A DNA stretch of 64,000 nt, taken from an uncultured Pseudomonadota bacterium. Its GTDB lineage: Bacteria > Pseudomonadota > Gammaproteobacteria > Steroidobacterales > Woeseiaceae. Every line of letters begins with the position of its first letter. Position 1 is the first letter of the stretch. The stretch spans positions 372,001 to 436,000 of the forward strand of contig CAJXJW010000002.1 in NCBI GenBank assembly GCA_913055625.1, written 5' to 3'. The notes below the pieces were generated by a model, which saw only the letters and a list, made by a program, of their open reading frames with translations, had not been told where the DNA came from and made no database searches. This document shows, piece after piece, positions 1-9,817 of this stretch. The translations under genes were made by a program, and so were the position numbers.

Positions 1-2
1 GC

Positions 3-1133
3 CTCGCCCAGAATTTCTCCGCGCTGCGTGCGCTGGCGACGACCGGCATCCAGGCTGGCCACATGCGCCTGCACGCCCGCAGCGTGGCCGCGGCGGCAGG
101 GCTCGGCGAGCAGGGTGTCGCCGAGCTCGTTGCGAGCGGCGACGTGTCCGCGTCGAAGGCGCGGGAACTCGCGGGCCGGAAGGCAGCGGACGCCGACGGC
201 GGCGAGACCGCGGCCGGCAAGGTCATCCTGTTCGGCGAACACGCCGTCGTCTACGGGCGGCACGCGCTCGCCCTGCCGATCCCCGATGCGCTGAGCGCGG
301 TCGCCGTGCCGGATACCGATCCCCGGATCACGATTCCCGAATGGCAAGTCTCGCGCTCGCTCGGCACGGTGAACGACGACCCCGTCATCACGCTCGTCCG
401 GCGTGCCGCGGAACTGCTCGGCGTGCCGCCCGATGCGTGTTCCCTGCTCGTGCGCGCCCGCGTGCGGGCGGCGATGGGGCTCGGGGCATCCGCGGCGCTC
501 GCGGTCGCGCTCACTCGCGCGCTGGCACGCGCGCACGGCGTGACGGTCGACAACGAGCGCGTGAACGCGATCGCGTTCGAGTGCGAGAGGCTGGCGCATG
601 GCACGCCGTCCGGCGTCGACAACACGCTCGCCACCCTCGCGCAGCCGCTGCTGTATCGACGGCAGGACGATGTGCAGGTCGAGACGGTCGAACTGCAACG
701 CGTGCCGCCCCTGGTCGTCGCCTGCGCGCACGGCACCGGGAAGACCGGCGAGCAGGTGGCGGGCGTCCGCGAACGCCGGGCGCGACAGGAAGCACGCTAC
801 GAGCGCCTGTTCGACGAGATGGGTGCGCTCGCGCTCGACGGCCTCGACGCATTGCGCGCATCGGACGATGCGCGGCTCGGCGAGTTGATGAACGTCGCTC
901 ACGGGCTCCTGAACGCCATCGGCGTGTCGACGCCGGAACTCGAACACCTCGTGTCCGTCGCGCGGTCCGCGGGCGCGCTGGGCGCGAAGTTGACCGGCGC
1001 CGGGGGCGGTGGTTCCATCGTCGCACTCGCACCGGGCGACACCGGACCGCTCGAAGCCGCGATTTCCGCGGCCGGCTACCGGACGATCCCGCTGGCACAA
1101 GCGCGCCCTCACGCACAGGCAACGTCACCGTGA
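3..1133 (+). CDS. HMG-CoA reductase (C-terminal part) fused to mevalonate kinase; 5' end outside window
   Basis: The frame is open from the window edge, so this is the 3' part of a larger gene. The first ~60 residues match the end of class II HMG-CoA reductase, including GIQAGHM and LHARSV, which carry the family's catalytic histidine. After a ~10-residue Ala/Asp/Gly linker the same frame becomes a GHMP kinase of the mevalonate kinase type: GKVILFGEHAVVYG (codons from about nt 216), the ATP loop MGLGASAALAVA, SGVDNTLAT with the catalytic Asp, and KLTGAGGGGS near the C-terminus. HMG-CoA reductase makes mevalonate from HMG-CoA and mevalonate kinase phosphorylates it, so one polypeptide would perform two consecutive steps. 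The ATG at nt 63 lies inside the reductase domain and is not the start. The stop overlaps the idi start by 4 nt, implying translational coupling. The kinase assignment is firm. The fusion rests on the reductase tail seen here and cannot be confirmed to full length. Confidence 0.88.
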   Translation, partial: LAQNFSALRALATTGIQAGHMRLHARSVAAAAGLGEQGVAELVASGDVSASKARELAGRKAADADGGETAAGKVILFGEHAVVYGRHALALPIPDALSAVAVPDTDPRITIPEWQVSRSLGTVNDDPVITLVRRAAELLGVPPDACSLLVRARVRAAMGLGASAALAVALTRALARAHGVTVDNERVNAIAFECERLAHGTPSGVDNTLATLAQPLLYRRQDDVQVETVELQRVPPLVVACAHGTGKTGEQVAGVRERRARQEARYERLFDEMGALALDGLDALRASDDARLGELMNVAHGLLNAIGVSTPELEHLVSVARSAGALGAKLTGAGGGGSIVALAPGDTGPLEAAISAAGYRTIPLAQARPHAQATSP

Positions 1134-1702
1134 ACCAGGCTCATCGCATCGTCTCGTCCGAGGCGGAAGAACTGATACTCGTCGACGCGGACGACAACGA
1201 GACGGGACACCTGTCGAAGTCCGCTTGCCACGACGGGCACGGCATCCTGCACCGGGCGTTCTCGGTCTTCCTGTTCGACGACGAGGGGCGTGTCCTGCTG
1301 CAGCGGCGTGCGCCGGGCAAGCGCCTGTGGCCGGGATTCTGGTCGAACAGCTGCTGCAGCCATCCGCGTCGCGGCGAATCGATGCGCGTGGCGACGCGGC
1401 GCCGGCTGCAGGACGAGCTGCACGTCGATGCGCCGCTCGAGTTCGTCTATAAGTTCTGCTACCAGGCGGACTTCGGGGCGGCGGGAGCCGAGCACGAGCT
1501 CTGCCACGTCTTTCTCGGCCGCCTGTCGGCTACGCCGGTGCCGAACGATCACGAGATTGCGGCGGTGCGCTTCGTGGATGCGGCCGAACTCGGCCGCGAC
1601 CTCGTCGAACGGCCGGAACGCTACACGCCGTGGTTCAGGATGGAGTGGCAGGCGCTCGAAACCGAGCACGCGGCGCAACTGGCGGGTTTCGTCGCGCCCT
1701 GA
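1130..1702 (+). CDS. idi: isopentenyl-diphosphate delta-isomerase, type I (Nudix fold)
   Basis: This 190-residue protein is of normal length for type I IPP isomerase, which interconverts isopentenyl and dimethylallyl diphosphate in the cytosol. The active-site cysteine lies in WSNSCCSHPR, equivalent to NSVCGHP of E. coli Idi. The second catalytic motif is EHELCHVF, with the metal-binding and catalytic glutamates. The Nudix-like block RRLQDELHVDA lies between them. I chose the GTG at 1130 because it overlaps the upstream kinase stop as GTGA and places the conserved N-terminus directly after the start. Following mevalonate kinase, it supplies the end of the mevalonate route; phosphomevalonate kinase and the decarboxylase are not in the window and may lie to the left. 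Confidence 0.93.
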   Translation: MNQAHRIVSSEAEELILVDADDNETGHLSKSACHDGHGILHRAFSVFLFDDEGRVLLQRRAPGKRLWPGFWSNSCCSHPRRGESMRVATRRRLQDELHVDAPLEFVYKFCYQADFGAAGAEHELCHVFLGRLSATPVPNDHEIAAVRFVDAAELGRDLVERPERYTPWFRMEWQALETEHAAQLAGFVAP

Positions 1703-1717
1703 AGGGCAGCGCCGGCG

Positions 1718-3202
1718 TCAGCCGACGTAGCGGTAGTACTCGATGCCCAGGTCGGCGAAATGGCGGTCGTCGTGCCGGCCGACGCGATCGATGACGAATT
1801 CGTTCTTCGGCGCATAGTCGAGCCCGGTGACCTGCCGGCCGTCGTGGAGTGCCTGGTACTGCGCCTGCGTCAGGTCTACCGCCGCCGCCATCGCGTCGCC
1901 GAAACCGATGGCCGATGTGGCTTCGCGCCAGCCGTCCGCCATGAAGAACGGGATCACTTCGGCGGCATCGCCGCTGCCGTAGCCGAGCGTCAGGACCTCC
2001 TCGCCTGCGGCCAGCGAGTCCTCGTCGAGCGCCTGTTCGAACCCGGCAGCGAGCCACGCCGGCAGCGCAGCTGTGTACAGGTTGCCGAGGTCCAGCATCG
2101 TGTCGCTGCCGAGCGCCAGCTTGTCGAGGATCTCGCGACGGAAGCGGCGCGACGCGCGGAACGCACGGAGCACGGCCATCGTCTGGGGGTAGGCCTCGTA
2201 GTTCAGGTTTTCCGGGTTTGCGAGCGACGCGACGGTCGGTTTGCCGTGCATCTCCGCCCGGACGTCCTCGACCGACAGTCCGGCTTCGTAGCAATACGAC
2301 GCCAGTTCCGCACGATCTTCCGCGCCGCCGCCGGCCAGTGCGAACAGGTAGGACACGGCGAACCCGGTTTCCGGCATGCGCCGGTACGGGCGGTGCATGA
2401 AGACGGCGCGCAGGGAACGCAGGTAGTCGATCGCGTCGAGTCCCCGCTTCTCGTACATGTCGTTCATCGCGTGGATCGTTTCGTCGACGTAGCAGGTCGT
2501 CGAGTACTTGCCGTTGAAGACGGGGAAGTCCTGCACCTGGTGCGTTTGCGAGCGGTCCTGTCCGCAGAACCTGAGCATCGGCTTGCGGAAATCCATGATG
2601 CGGTAGTCGGAGGCCGAGCCCGACCCGACGAGGTCGACGACCGCGAGTTTCGGGTTTTCCTCCAGCAGCATCGCGACGGCGCCCGCGCCCTGGGTCGGCT
2701 CGCCGCTGGAGCCGCGCGCGTACTCCGCGATGTCTGCGCAGACCACGATGGCCTGGCTGCCGGCGCCGTCGAGGGCGAGATGGCGAATGGCGCCCTTCAT
2801 GCCGTACACGCCGCCGAGGCACGCGTGCTTGAACTCGGGAACTTCGCAACTGCGCGAGATCGGCGCCTTGCCGCGAGCGACGAGCGCGCGATCGACCATG
2901 CCTTTCACGATGATCGCGCCGGCCGAGTTGTCCGTACTCGACTCGGTGCCGAGACCCAGGAACTTCACCCGCCGGGGGTCGACGTCGTAACGGTCGATCA
3001 GCCGGAGAACGGCCGTGGCCGCCAGCGTGTACACGCTCTGGTCCGGCCCGCGGACCCGGAAACTGCGACCGACGACCTCGCGAATCTTCGGCCACTGGTT
3101 GCCGGTCCAGTCGCACCAGTCTTCCAGCCAGACCCGGTACGGCGGTACGTAGGCGGCGAGTCCGCTGATTCCGATGGGGTTCTTATGCACAGGGTCGGTC
3201 AT
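1718..3202 (-). CDS. hydroxymethylglutaryl-CoA synthase
   Basis: The thiolase-fold enzyme condenses acetyl-CoA and acetoacetyl-CoA to HMG-CoA, the committed start of the mevalonate pathway. Three catalytic positions are visible: Glu87 in GLGTESSTDNS, the nucleophile Cys128 in EFKHACLGG, and His270 in FMHRPYRRM. At 494 residues it is longer than most bacterial HMG-CoA synthases (~390), mainly through its middle and C-terminal parts. It converges on idi with a 15-nt gap, so the cluster is bidirectional: synthase on the minus strand, reductase-kinase and isomerase on the plus strand. The ATG at 3202 gives the natural N-terminus before the GISGLAAYVPPYR strand; no strong Shine-Dalgarno precedes it. 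The symbol is left blank because naming of this long subgroup varies. Confidence 0.9.
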   Translation of the reverse strand: MTDPVHKNPIGISGLAAYVPPYRVWLEDWCDWTGNQWPKIREVVGRSFRVRGPDQSVYTLAATAVLRLIDRYDVDPRRVKFLGLGTESSTDNSAGAIIVKGMVDRALVARGKAPISRSCEVPEFKHACLGGVYGMKGAIRHLALDGAGSQAIVVCADIAEYARGSSGEPTQGAGAVAMLLEENPKLAVVDLVGSGSASDYRIMDFRKPMLRFCGQDRSQTHQVQDFPVFNGKYSTTCYVDETIHAMNDMYEKRGLDAIDYLRSLRAVFMHRPYRRMPETGFAVSYLFALAGGGAEDRAELASYCYEAGLSVEDVRAEMHGKPTVASLANPENLNYEAYPQTMAVLRAFRASRRFRREILDKLALGSDTMLDLGNLYTAALPAWLAAGFEQALDEDSLAAGEEVLTLGYGSGDAAEVIPFFMADGWREATSAIGFGDAMAAAVDLTQAQYQALHDGRQVTGLDYAPKNEFVIDRVGRHDDRHFADLGIEYYRYVG

Positions 3203-3279
3203 GGAGTGGGTCGTTTCAGCCCGGGAATTTTAGTGGTCTGCGCGGGAGCGCTCAAGAACTTAATTCCGGAACCGCCCCC

Positions 3280-4419
3280 TCAGACGGACAGCACGGCGAG
3301 CAGGAGGGCGCCGAGCAGCATCAGCGAGAACCCGGTGACGTAGACGACGGCCAGCACGGAGAACTTCAGGAACGTCACGAAACGGCCCTGCCCATAGACC
3401 CGGCGCATGGAAAGGTAGAGGTAGACCGGGATGTAGAACGAGCTCGCCACGACCGGCAGCACCCCGACGGCGGTGGGCAGGCCGGCGGTGCCCGCGAGCC
3501 GGCTCCACAGGACCTGCAGCGTCAGTACCAGGAAGAAGAATGCGTGAAAGTGCACGAAGAACAGCAGGTGCTCGACATAATACCGGCGTGACAGCGGGTA
3601 CAGCAGCTTCAGCGCCAGCGCCATGAACGGCAACAGCAGTATCAGCGCGGCCGGCACCCGGTCGAGCAGGGCGCTCGTGAGGCCTCTGGTGCCGGCCGCC
3701 TGCAATCGCTCACACAGGTGTTCCATCCGTTCCCGGGTCAGGCGACGCTCGAGCCAGGGCGGTATGTCTTCGCCAATGTCCGCGGCTTCGCTGTCGCAAC
3801 GGATCATGGCCCCGTCGCCTTCGCCGAAGGCCACGACGATGTCATTGTCGTCGTCCCCGGCGGGGGCGTCCTGGGTCTGCGGCGCGTCGTCCGCCGGGTT
3901 TTCGCCCGCGATTTCCGGCAACCGGATCGGACCGTCAGGCCCGAGCAGCGACTCGTCGATGATGCCCTCCCGCACCAGTTCGTCCAGCGCGCTGCGTGCC
4001 TCGCGGATGCCCTCGGCGCGCGCGGCGTCGACGAGTGCCTGCTCGTCGTCGCTGATCCCGGCCGGCGCTTCGTCCTCGGTCGGTTCGAAGAAGATCTCGA
4101 AGTCGCTCTGCGGGTCGAAGAACGCGACGACGAAAAAGACCAGGCTGAGCACCAGGTACATGCGGAACGGCGGCATGTACCGGGCGCGACGGCCTTCCAG
4201 GTAGTCCCGCGTGAGCCGGCCCGGGCGCGCCAGCAGGGGAAGCAGCGTACGCCAGAGGCGCGAGTCCAGCTCGAACAGGTCACCGAATGCGTCGCGTACC
4301 AGCTCCCAGAGACTGATGAAGCGGCTCGTTGCCCGTTGGCCGCACTGGCCGCAGTACTGGCCGCCGAGTTCGGCACCACAGTTGAGGCAATGGCTGGTCG
4401 TCGTGGGCTCGTCCGTCAC
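3280..4419 (-). CDS. DUF3667-type membrane protein with N-terminal zinc ribbon
   Basis: The start is taken as the GTG at 4419 because GAGGAG lies about 6 nt upstream; the longer reading has only low-complexity Arg-rich sequence before it. The protein opens with a zinc-ribbon-like CLNCGAEL and YCGQCGQ (about residues 9-26), followed by the DUF3667 segment (FDLFELDSR-type, then RDYLEGRRARYMPPFRMY) and a first membrane helix. An acidic, poorly conserved central region follows, probably outside the membrane. Three to four further hydrophobic helices occupy the C-terminal half. Length is about 379 residues. DUF3667 proteins have no established function; inner-membrane location is inferred from the helices. 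It lies 37 nt downstream of fadE on the same strand and could be cotranscribed. Confidence 0.8.
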   Translation of the reverse strand: MTDEPTTTSHCLNCGAELGGQYCGQCGQRATSRFISLWELVRDAFGDLFELDSRLWRTLLPLLARPGRLTRDYLEGRRARYMPPFRMYLVLSLVFFVVAFFDPQSDFEIFFEPTEDEAPAGISDDEQALVDAARAEGIREARSALDELVREGIIDESLLGPDGPIRLPEIAGENPADDAPQTQDAPAGDDDNDIVVAFGEGDGAMIRCDSEAADIGEDIPPWLERRLTRERMEHLCERLQAAGTRGLTSALLDRVPAALILLLPFMALALKLLYPLSRRYYVEHLLFFVHFHAFFFLVLTLQVLWSRLAGTAGLPTAVGVLPVVASSFYIPVYLYLSMRRVYGQGRFVTFLKFSVLAVVYVTGFSLMLLGALLLAVLSV

Positions 4420-4456
4420 GCAAGCTCCTCGTCGCCGGCGCCCCTGTCGCGTCGCG

Positions 4457-7012
4457 TTACTGGTCCGGACTCGACGTCGCCGGCTTCTTCTTGCGGCTCG
4501 ATGTCTTCTTTCGCGGCGCGGCCTTGCGTTTTGCCGCCTTGCGCGGGCGGTCGGATTCGGCCGGTTTCGCACCGGTGCGGCCGAGCTCGTCCGGCGCGAA
4601 GTCGTCGACGGACAGCAGCGCGTAGACCTTCTCGTGGAAGTCGCGCAGCGCCGCGGCCTCGTCGGCCGTGATGACCTCGGCCGTCAGCGCCTCGTCGATC
4701 TGCAGCCCGAGGTACTCCGAGCGGATCAGCCCTTCCTTGCGCGCCTGGCGCAGCCGCTTCTCCAGCGGCGCGTTCGCTTCCGCGAGCTCCAGAGCCTCCT
4801 GCAGCAGCCCCAGTGGATTGCCCGGCTCGAGTGTCGTGTAGGCGTACTGGCTAAGGCGCTCGCGCGCTTCGCCGGCCGTTGTGATCAGCTCCACGACCTT
4901 TTCGCCGAGCTCGTCCGCCGGCGCGGAATAGGTGCGGCCGCGCGGGAAGATGAAAACCCGCAGCAGGCCGGCAACGAAGCGATTGGGCAGGTTGCGGAGG
5001 AACGCGTGCAACGCCTCCTGCGCCTGGTACATCAGTGTGCGCACCGACCACTCGACCAGCGGCAGGTCCGTGGCACGACGCCCCTGGTTCTCGAAGTGCT
5101 TCAGCACGCAGGATGCGAGGTACATCGAGCTCAGCACGTCGCCCAGCCGGGCGGACAACAGCTCGCGTTTCTTCAGTCCGCCGCCCAGCGTCAGCATGGC
5201 GAAGTCGGACGCGAGTGCGAACGCAGCGCTGTAGCGATTGATGTTCTGGTAGTAGCGGCGCGTTGGCGTATTCAGCGGCACGCGGCTGAACTTCGCGTGC
5301 GTCAGCGCGAGCACCAGCGAGCGTGCGACGTTGCTGATCGCGTAGCCGATATGGCCGAACAACGCGTCGTCGAACTCGATCAGACCGCGATCCTCGTCTT
5401 CGTCCGCGGCGGCCTGCAGTTCGCGCAACACGAAAGGATGGCAGCGCACCGCGCCCTGGCCGTAGATGATCAGGCTGCGGGTCAGGATGTTCGCGCCCTC
5501 GACGGTGATCGCGATCGGCGCCGCCATGTAGCCGCGGCCGAGGTAGTTGTTCGGGCCCATCATGATCGCCTTGCCGCCGTGCACGTCCATCGCGTCGTTG
5601 CCGACCTTGCGGCCGAGTTCCGTGCAGTGGTACTTCAATATTGCCGACGGCACGGCCGGTTTCTCGCCCTGGTCGATCGCGCCGGACGTCACCGAGACAG
5701 CCGCGTTCATTGTGTACGTGTAGCCCGCGATGCGCGTGAGGGCCTCGCCCACGCCTTCGAAACTGGCGATCGGGATGTTGAATTGCTTGCGGATGCGCGC
5801 GTAGGCGCCCGTCGCGTACGCTGCCGCCTGGCCGCCGCCCGTGGCGCTGGACGGCAGCGTGATCGCGCGCCCGACGGACAGGAGTTCCACCAGCATTTTC
5901 CAGCCCTTGCCGGCCATCTCAACGCCGCCGATGATGAAATCCAGCGGCACGAACACGTCCTTGCCCCGGGTCGGGCCGTTCTGGAACGCGACCGTCAGCG
6001 GGTAATGCCGCCGTCCGTGCTCGACGCCCTTCGTGCTCGTCGGGATCAGCGCCGCGGTGATGCCGTACTCGTCGACGTCGCCGATCAGGTGGTCGGGGTC
6101 GTACAGCTTGAACGCGAGGCCGAGAACGGTCGCGATCGGCGCAAGCGTGATATAGCGCTTGTCCCAGTTCAGGCGAATTCCGACGATCTCCTCGCCTTCC
6201 CATTCGCCCTTGCAGACGACACCGGAGTCGATCAGCGCCGCGGCGTCGGACCCCGCCTGCGGGGACGTGAGCGCGAAACAGGGAATCTCGGTGCCGGCCG
6301 CGAGGCCCGGCAGGTAGCGGTCCTTCTGCGCATCGGTGCCGTAGTGGAGCAGCAGTTCCGCCGGGCCAAGCGAGTTTGGCACGCCGACCGTGGATGACAC
6401 GACGGCACTGCGGCTCGCGAGTTTCTGAATGACGACGGCATTGGCGTAGGCGGAGAATCCGAGGCCGCCGTAGTGTTTCGGAATGATCATCGCGAAGAAC
6501 TTCTTCTCGATGATGAAGTCCCAGACCGGCTTCGGCATGTCGGCGAGTTCGTGACCGATTTCCCATTCGTCGATCATCCGGCACAGTTCGTCACATGGGC
6601 CGTCGACGAACGCCTGCTCTTCCTCGGACAGTTTCGGTGCCGGGAACGACATCAGGCGGTCCCAGTTCGGCATGCCGGAAAACAGCTCGCCATCCCACCA
6701 CACGTTGCCGGCCTCGAGGGCTTCGCGCTCCGTGTCCGACATCGACGGAAGCATCGTTCGGTACACGGCGAGCAGCGGCTTCGTGAGCTTTTCGCGACGG
6801 AAGTCCACCATGTTCAGCGCGACGAGGCCGCCGAAACCCACCCAGAGGAGCGGCAGCCACCACCATGCCCAGCCGCCGAAGACCGTGTACAGCAGCAACG
6901 CGCCGCCGACGGCGATCGTCGAGCGCCGCAAGTCGATGCGCTGGTAGGCGAGAGTCAGGCCGCCGCCCACGAACAGCAGCAGCCAGAACAGGGTGATCAC
7001 GATGCTGGGCAA
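4457..7012 (-). CDS. fadE: acyl-CoA dehydrogenase, FadE type
   Basis: The sequence closely follows E. coli FadE throughout, which performs the first FAD-dependent oxidation of fatty acyl-CoA in beta-oxidation. Landmarks are the N-terminal membrane hairpin (about residues 1-45), WWDGELF, HELADMP, FFAMIIPKHYGGLGFSAYA, TVGVPNSLGPAELL, CFALTSPQAGSDA, KRYITLAPIATVLG, NGPTRGKDVFVP and ITVEGANILTRS, then the DUF1974-type C-terminal domain. The last ~35 residues are a Lys/Arg-rich tail not found in E. coli. I prefer a TTG start at 7012 because GAGGGG sits 6 nt upstream and the hydrophobic segment then starts at residue 2, as in E. coli; a GTG at 7084 adds an Arg-rich extension with little support. 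Identity is very secure; the start is less so. Confidence 0.95.
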   Translation of the reverse strand: MPSIVITLFWLLLFVGGGLTLAYQRIDLRRSTIAVGGALLLYTVFGGWAWWWLPLLWVGFGGLVALNMVDFRREKLTKPLLAVYRTMLPSMSDTEREALEAGNVWWDGELFSGMPNWDRLMSFPAPKLSEEEQAFVDGPCDELCRMIDEWEIGHELADMPKPVWDFIIEKKFFAMIIPKHYGGLGFSAYANAVVIQKLASRSAVVSSTVGVPNSLGPAELLLHYGTDAQKDRYLPGLAAGTEIPCFALTSPQAGSDAAALIDSGVVCKGEWEGEEIVGIRLNWDKRYITLAPIATVLGLAFKLYDPDHLIGDVDEYGITAALIPTSTKGVEHGRRHYPLTVAFQNGPTRGKDVFVPLDFIIGGVEMAGKGWKMLVELLSVGRAITLPSSATGGGQAAAYATGAYARIRKQFNIPIASFEGVGEALTRIAGYTYTMNAAVSVTSGAIDQGEKPAVPSAILKYHCTELGRKVGNDAMDVHGGKAIMMGPNNYLGRGYMAAPIAITVEGANILTRSLIIYGQGAVRCHPFVLRELQAAADEDEDRGLIEFDDALFGHIGYAISNVARSLVLALTHAKFSRVPLNTPTRRYYQNINRYSAAFALASDFAMLTLGGGLKKRELLSARLGDVLSSMYLASCVLKHFENQGRRATDLPLVEWSVRTLMYQAQEALHAFLRNLPNRFVAGLLRVFIFPRGRTYSAPADELGEKVVELITTAGEARERLSQYAYTTLEPGNPLGLLQEALELAEANAPLEKRLRQARKEGLIRSEYLGLQIDEALTAEVITADEAAALRDFHEKVYALLSVDDFAPDELGRTGAKPAESDRPRKAAKRKAAPRKKTSSRKKKPATSSPDQ

Positions 7013-7178
7013 GATTTTCCCCTCGGTTCGACGTCGGTCAACGTCGGGCGCCGTGGCCGGAGCCCGACTGTGCAGGCGGCGCACCCACCGGCACCGGCAG
7101 GTGTCGACAGGGCCGATTCAACACTAACACCGCGGCGCGGACGGCGCCATCGGGTGGATCACGCCGTCGGACGGCGCT

Positions 7179-8156
<978 letters not shown>

Positions 8157-8268
8157 GAACTGTGATCCTGACAACGACGGGAACCGCCGGCGCGCCGGCG
8201 CCCGGCAGGGTCCGCGATTCTAGCACCGTGCCCGGCGGATCGGGACCCGCGGCGGGCGTCCTGTCCGG

Positions 8269-9009
8269 CTAGTCCGCGTCCGGGAACGCCGCGCGCCGCC
8301 GCCGTCGCTCCGACGCCGCGAGAGCGCGCTCGCCGGCGGCTTCGAGCTTGTCGATGCAGTCGAGCCAGAGCCCGGCGTCACGGGTGGCACGCTCGTCGCA
8401 GCCGCGTGCGACCGCGTCGACGGCCTGGCGCTTGCCTGCGGATGCCTCATCGGTGCCGGACTGCGTTGCCGGGACGACGGCTTCTTCCAGCAACGCGGCC
8501 TCCGGACGGACTGCCTGGCGCGCGAGCGCGTCCGACGGCGCGTCGGGGGACTCGCGCTCCCGCAAGTCGTCGGACGAGGCGCCCGCAGCGCTCGTATCGC
8601 CGCGCGCCGGTCGTTCTCCCGGGGCGGCCACCGCGTCGGAGAATGAGTTCGTCGCGGGCAGGGCCTTGGCGGCCTGGCTCTCACCCATCTTCTGTGCGCG
8701 CGATTCCCGCGCCGCGTGCCCGATTTCCTCGCGCGTGTCCGCCGCCGGGTCAGGGATCACCGGCGTACCGTCCGGTCCGGTGCCGATCTCGAGGACGAGC
8801 GCGACGCACAGACCCAGCGTGGCCGCGACCGCGAGCGGGCGCATCCAGATTCGCGACGGGGCGGGCCGGTCGCGCAGCGCCGCCCGGGCATCGGCCAGGA
8901 TTCGTGCGTCCAGCTCCGGGGGTGTCGTTTCGACGGCGAGTTCGCGGTACAGGTCGCGCAACCGGGATTCCGCGACGTCGCCCGGGCGGTTGTTGGACGG
9001 GCTGTTCAT
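8269..9009 (-). CDS. probable anti-sigma factor (single-pass membrane protein)
   Basis: The 246-residue protein has a short helical, charged cytoplasmic segment (about residues 10-48), one clear membrane helix (about 58-75, PLAVAATLGLCVALVLEI) and a long Ala/Glu/Ser-rich, probably periplasmic C-terminal half of low complexity. Its ATG overlaps the stop of the upstream ECF sigma gene as ATGA, the usual arrangement of a sigma factor with its membrane-bound anti-sigma partner. No HxxxCxxC zinc motif is present, so it is not a ZAS-type anti-sigma factor. The role is inferred from topology and gene order; the sequence shows no recognisable enzymatic motif. Confidence 0.6.
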   Translation of the reverse strand: MNSPSNNRPGDVAESRLRDLYRELAVETTPPELDARILADARAALRDRPAPSRIWMRPLAVAATLGLCVALVLEIGTGPDGTPVIPDPAADTREEIGHAARESRAQKMGESQAAKALPATNSFSDAVAAPGERPARGDTSAAGASSDDLRERESPDAPSDALARQAVRPEAALLEEAVVPATQSGTDEASAGKRQAVDAVARGCDERATRDAGLWLDCIDKLEAAGERALAASERRRRRAAFPDAD

Positions 9010-9677
9010 GGTTTCTCCCCGGCCCCGGCGCGCCGCGGCGCGTCGGCAGCTTCCGCGCCGTTTCCGGCGAGCGCGGCACGCAGTTTGTCGATGGCGTAGC
9101 GAAGCCGGCTCTTCGCGGTCTCGCGGTTCACGCCGGTGACTTGCGCGATGAGATCGACGTTGAGACCGGCTTCCTCGTGCAGCAGCCAGGCATCGCGCTG
9201 CGCCTCGGGCAAGTCGGCGAGGGCGGCGTCGAGACGGCGCCGGAGCAGTGCGCGCTCCGCCTGTTCGTCCGGTTCGGGACCCGGCGACGCAGGCGGTTCG
9301 ATGTCTTGCAGCGACGGCTGCCGATGCCTTTCGTTCCGGCGCAGGTGGTCGATGAAACAATTGTGCGCGACGCGAAACAGGAACGTGCGGAACTTCGCCG
9401 TCGGCTTGTAGGTCGAGCGCGCGTTGATGATTTTGCCCCAGACCTCCTGGAAGACATCGTCGACGGCATCGCGGTCATAGGACAGGCGCGAGAGGTAGCG
9501 GTACAACGAGTCCTTGTGACGGCGATACAGCATCTCGAAAGCGGCCGGGTCGCCGTCGCGGTATTGCCGCATGAGGATGCTGTCATCGGGCGCCGACGTC
9601 ATCGGGCGAGCATAGGCGACCGTGGCGAGTCGGGGAAGGGAGGCGGCATCGGCCAGTGTCGCGTCGTCGTTGCGCAT
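9006..9677 (-). CDS. ECF RNA polymerase sigma factor
   Basis: Region 2 is clear (YRRHKDSLYRYLSR, then DAVDDVFQEVWGKI and TFLFRVAHNCFIDHLRR), and region 4 carries the helix-turn-helix LNVDLIAQVTGVNRETAKSRLR preceded by LPEAQRDAWLL. Region 3 is missing, as expected for an ECF (group 4) factor. The ATG at 9677 has AGGGA shortly upstream; an internal ATG (9602, MTSAPDD) would remove 25 poorly conserved residues and lacks a ribosome binding site, so I keep the longer form with some doubt. It is translationally coupled to the membrane protein downstream, forming a probable sigma/anti-sigma pair. The trigger is unknown. Confidence 0.88.
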   Translation of the reverse strand: MRNDDATLADAASLPRLATVAYARPMTSAPDDSILMRQYRDGDPAAFEMLYRRHKDSLYRYLSRLSYDRDAVDDVFQEVWGKIINARSTYKPTAKFRTFLFRVAHNCFIDHLRRNERHRQPSLQDIEPPASPGPEPDEQAERALLRRRLDAALADLPEAQRDAWLLHEEAGLNVDLIAQVTGVNRETAKSRLRYAIDKLRAALAGNGAEAADAPRRAGAGEKP

Positions 9678-9726
9678 GTTTCCCTGAACGCAGGCCGGCC
9701 CGTGCCGGGGTTTTTTTCCCGGGGGC

Positions 9727-9754
9727 TTGCATTCCCGGCATTTAGTGTTATAGT
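9727..9754 (+). promoter_or_regulatory. sigma-70-type promoter of the small gene
   Basis: A TTGCAT -35 element (9727-9732) and a TATAGT -10 element (9749-9754) are separated by 16 bp. The -10 box lies inside the palindrome at 9745-9766, so a protein bound there would block RNA polymerase. The predicted transcript starts near 9761 and reaches the GGGAG site of the gene at 9818. Confidence 0.6.
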
Positions 9755-9766
9755 CAACTATAACAC
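9745..9766. promoter_or_regulatory. 22-bp palindromic operator, probably for a YtrA-type GntR regulator
   Basis: Two 10-bp arms, GTGTTATAGT and its exact reverse complement, are separated by CA. The size and symmetry suit a GntR-family dimer. The regulator gene at 10103 belongs to the YtrA subfamily, whose members usually control their own neighbouring ABC genes. A close copy overlaps the promoter of the RND operon at 57118-57139. Binding has not been shown; this is inferred from position and symmetry. Confidence 0.7.
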
Positions 9767-9817
9767 CAGTTCACTACAAGCAGACAGGACAGCCAAGTGG
9801 GTCCCCGGGAGAGCAAA

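Noticed and set aside
63..1133. Mevalonate kinase as a separate gene starting at ATG 63
   Set aside because: The frame is open upstream to the window edge and both sides of that ATG match the HMG-CoA reductase C-terminus, so the ATG is internal.
1760..3343. 527-codon open frame on the plus strand
   Set aside because: It is antisense to the HMG-CoA synthase, which has its catalytic residues intact.
4211..6397. 728-codon open frame on the plus strand
   Set aside because: It lies opposite fadE and has the Arg/Leu/His-rich composition of a GC-rich antisense shadow; the minus strand has full family motifs.
9677..9745. TTGACT in the centre of the palindrome as -35 box of the leftward ECF sigma gene
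   Set aside because: At 17 bp the following hexamer (GAATGC) is not a convincing -10 box, so I did not call a promoter.
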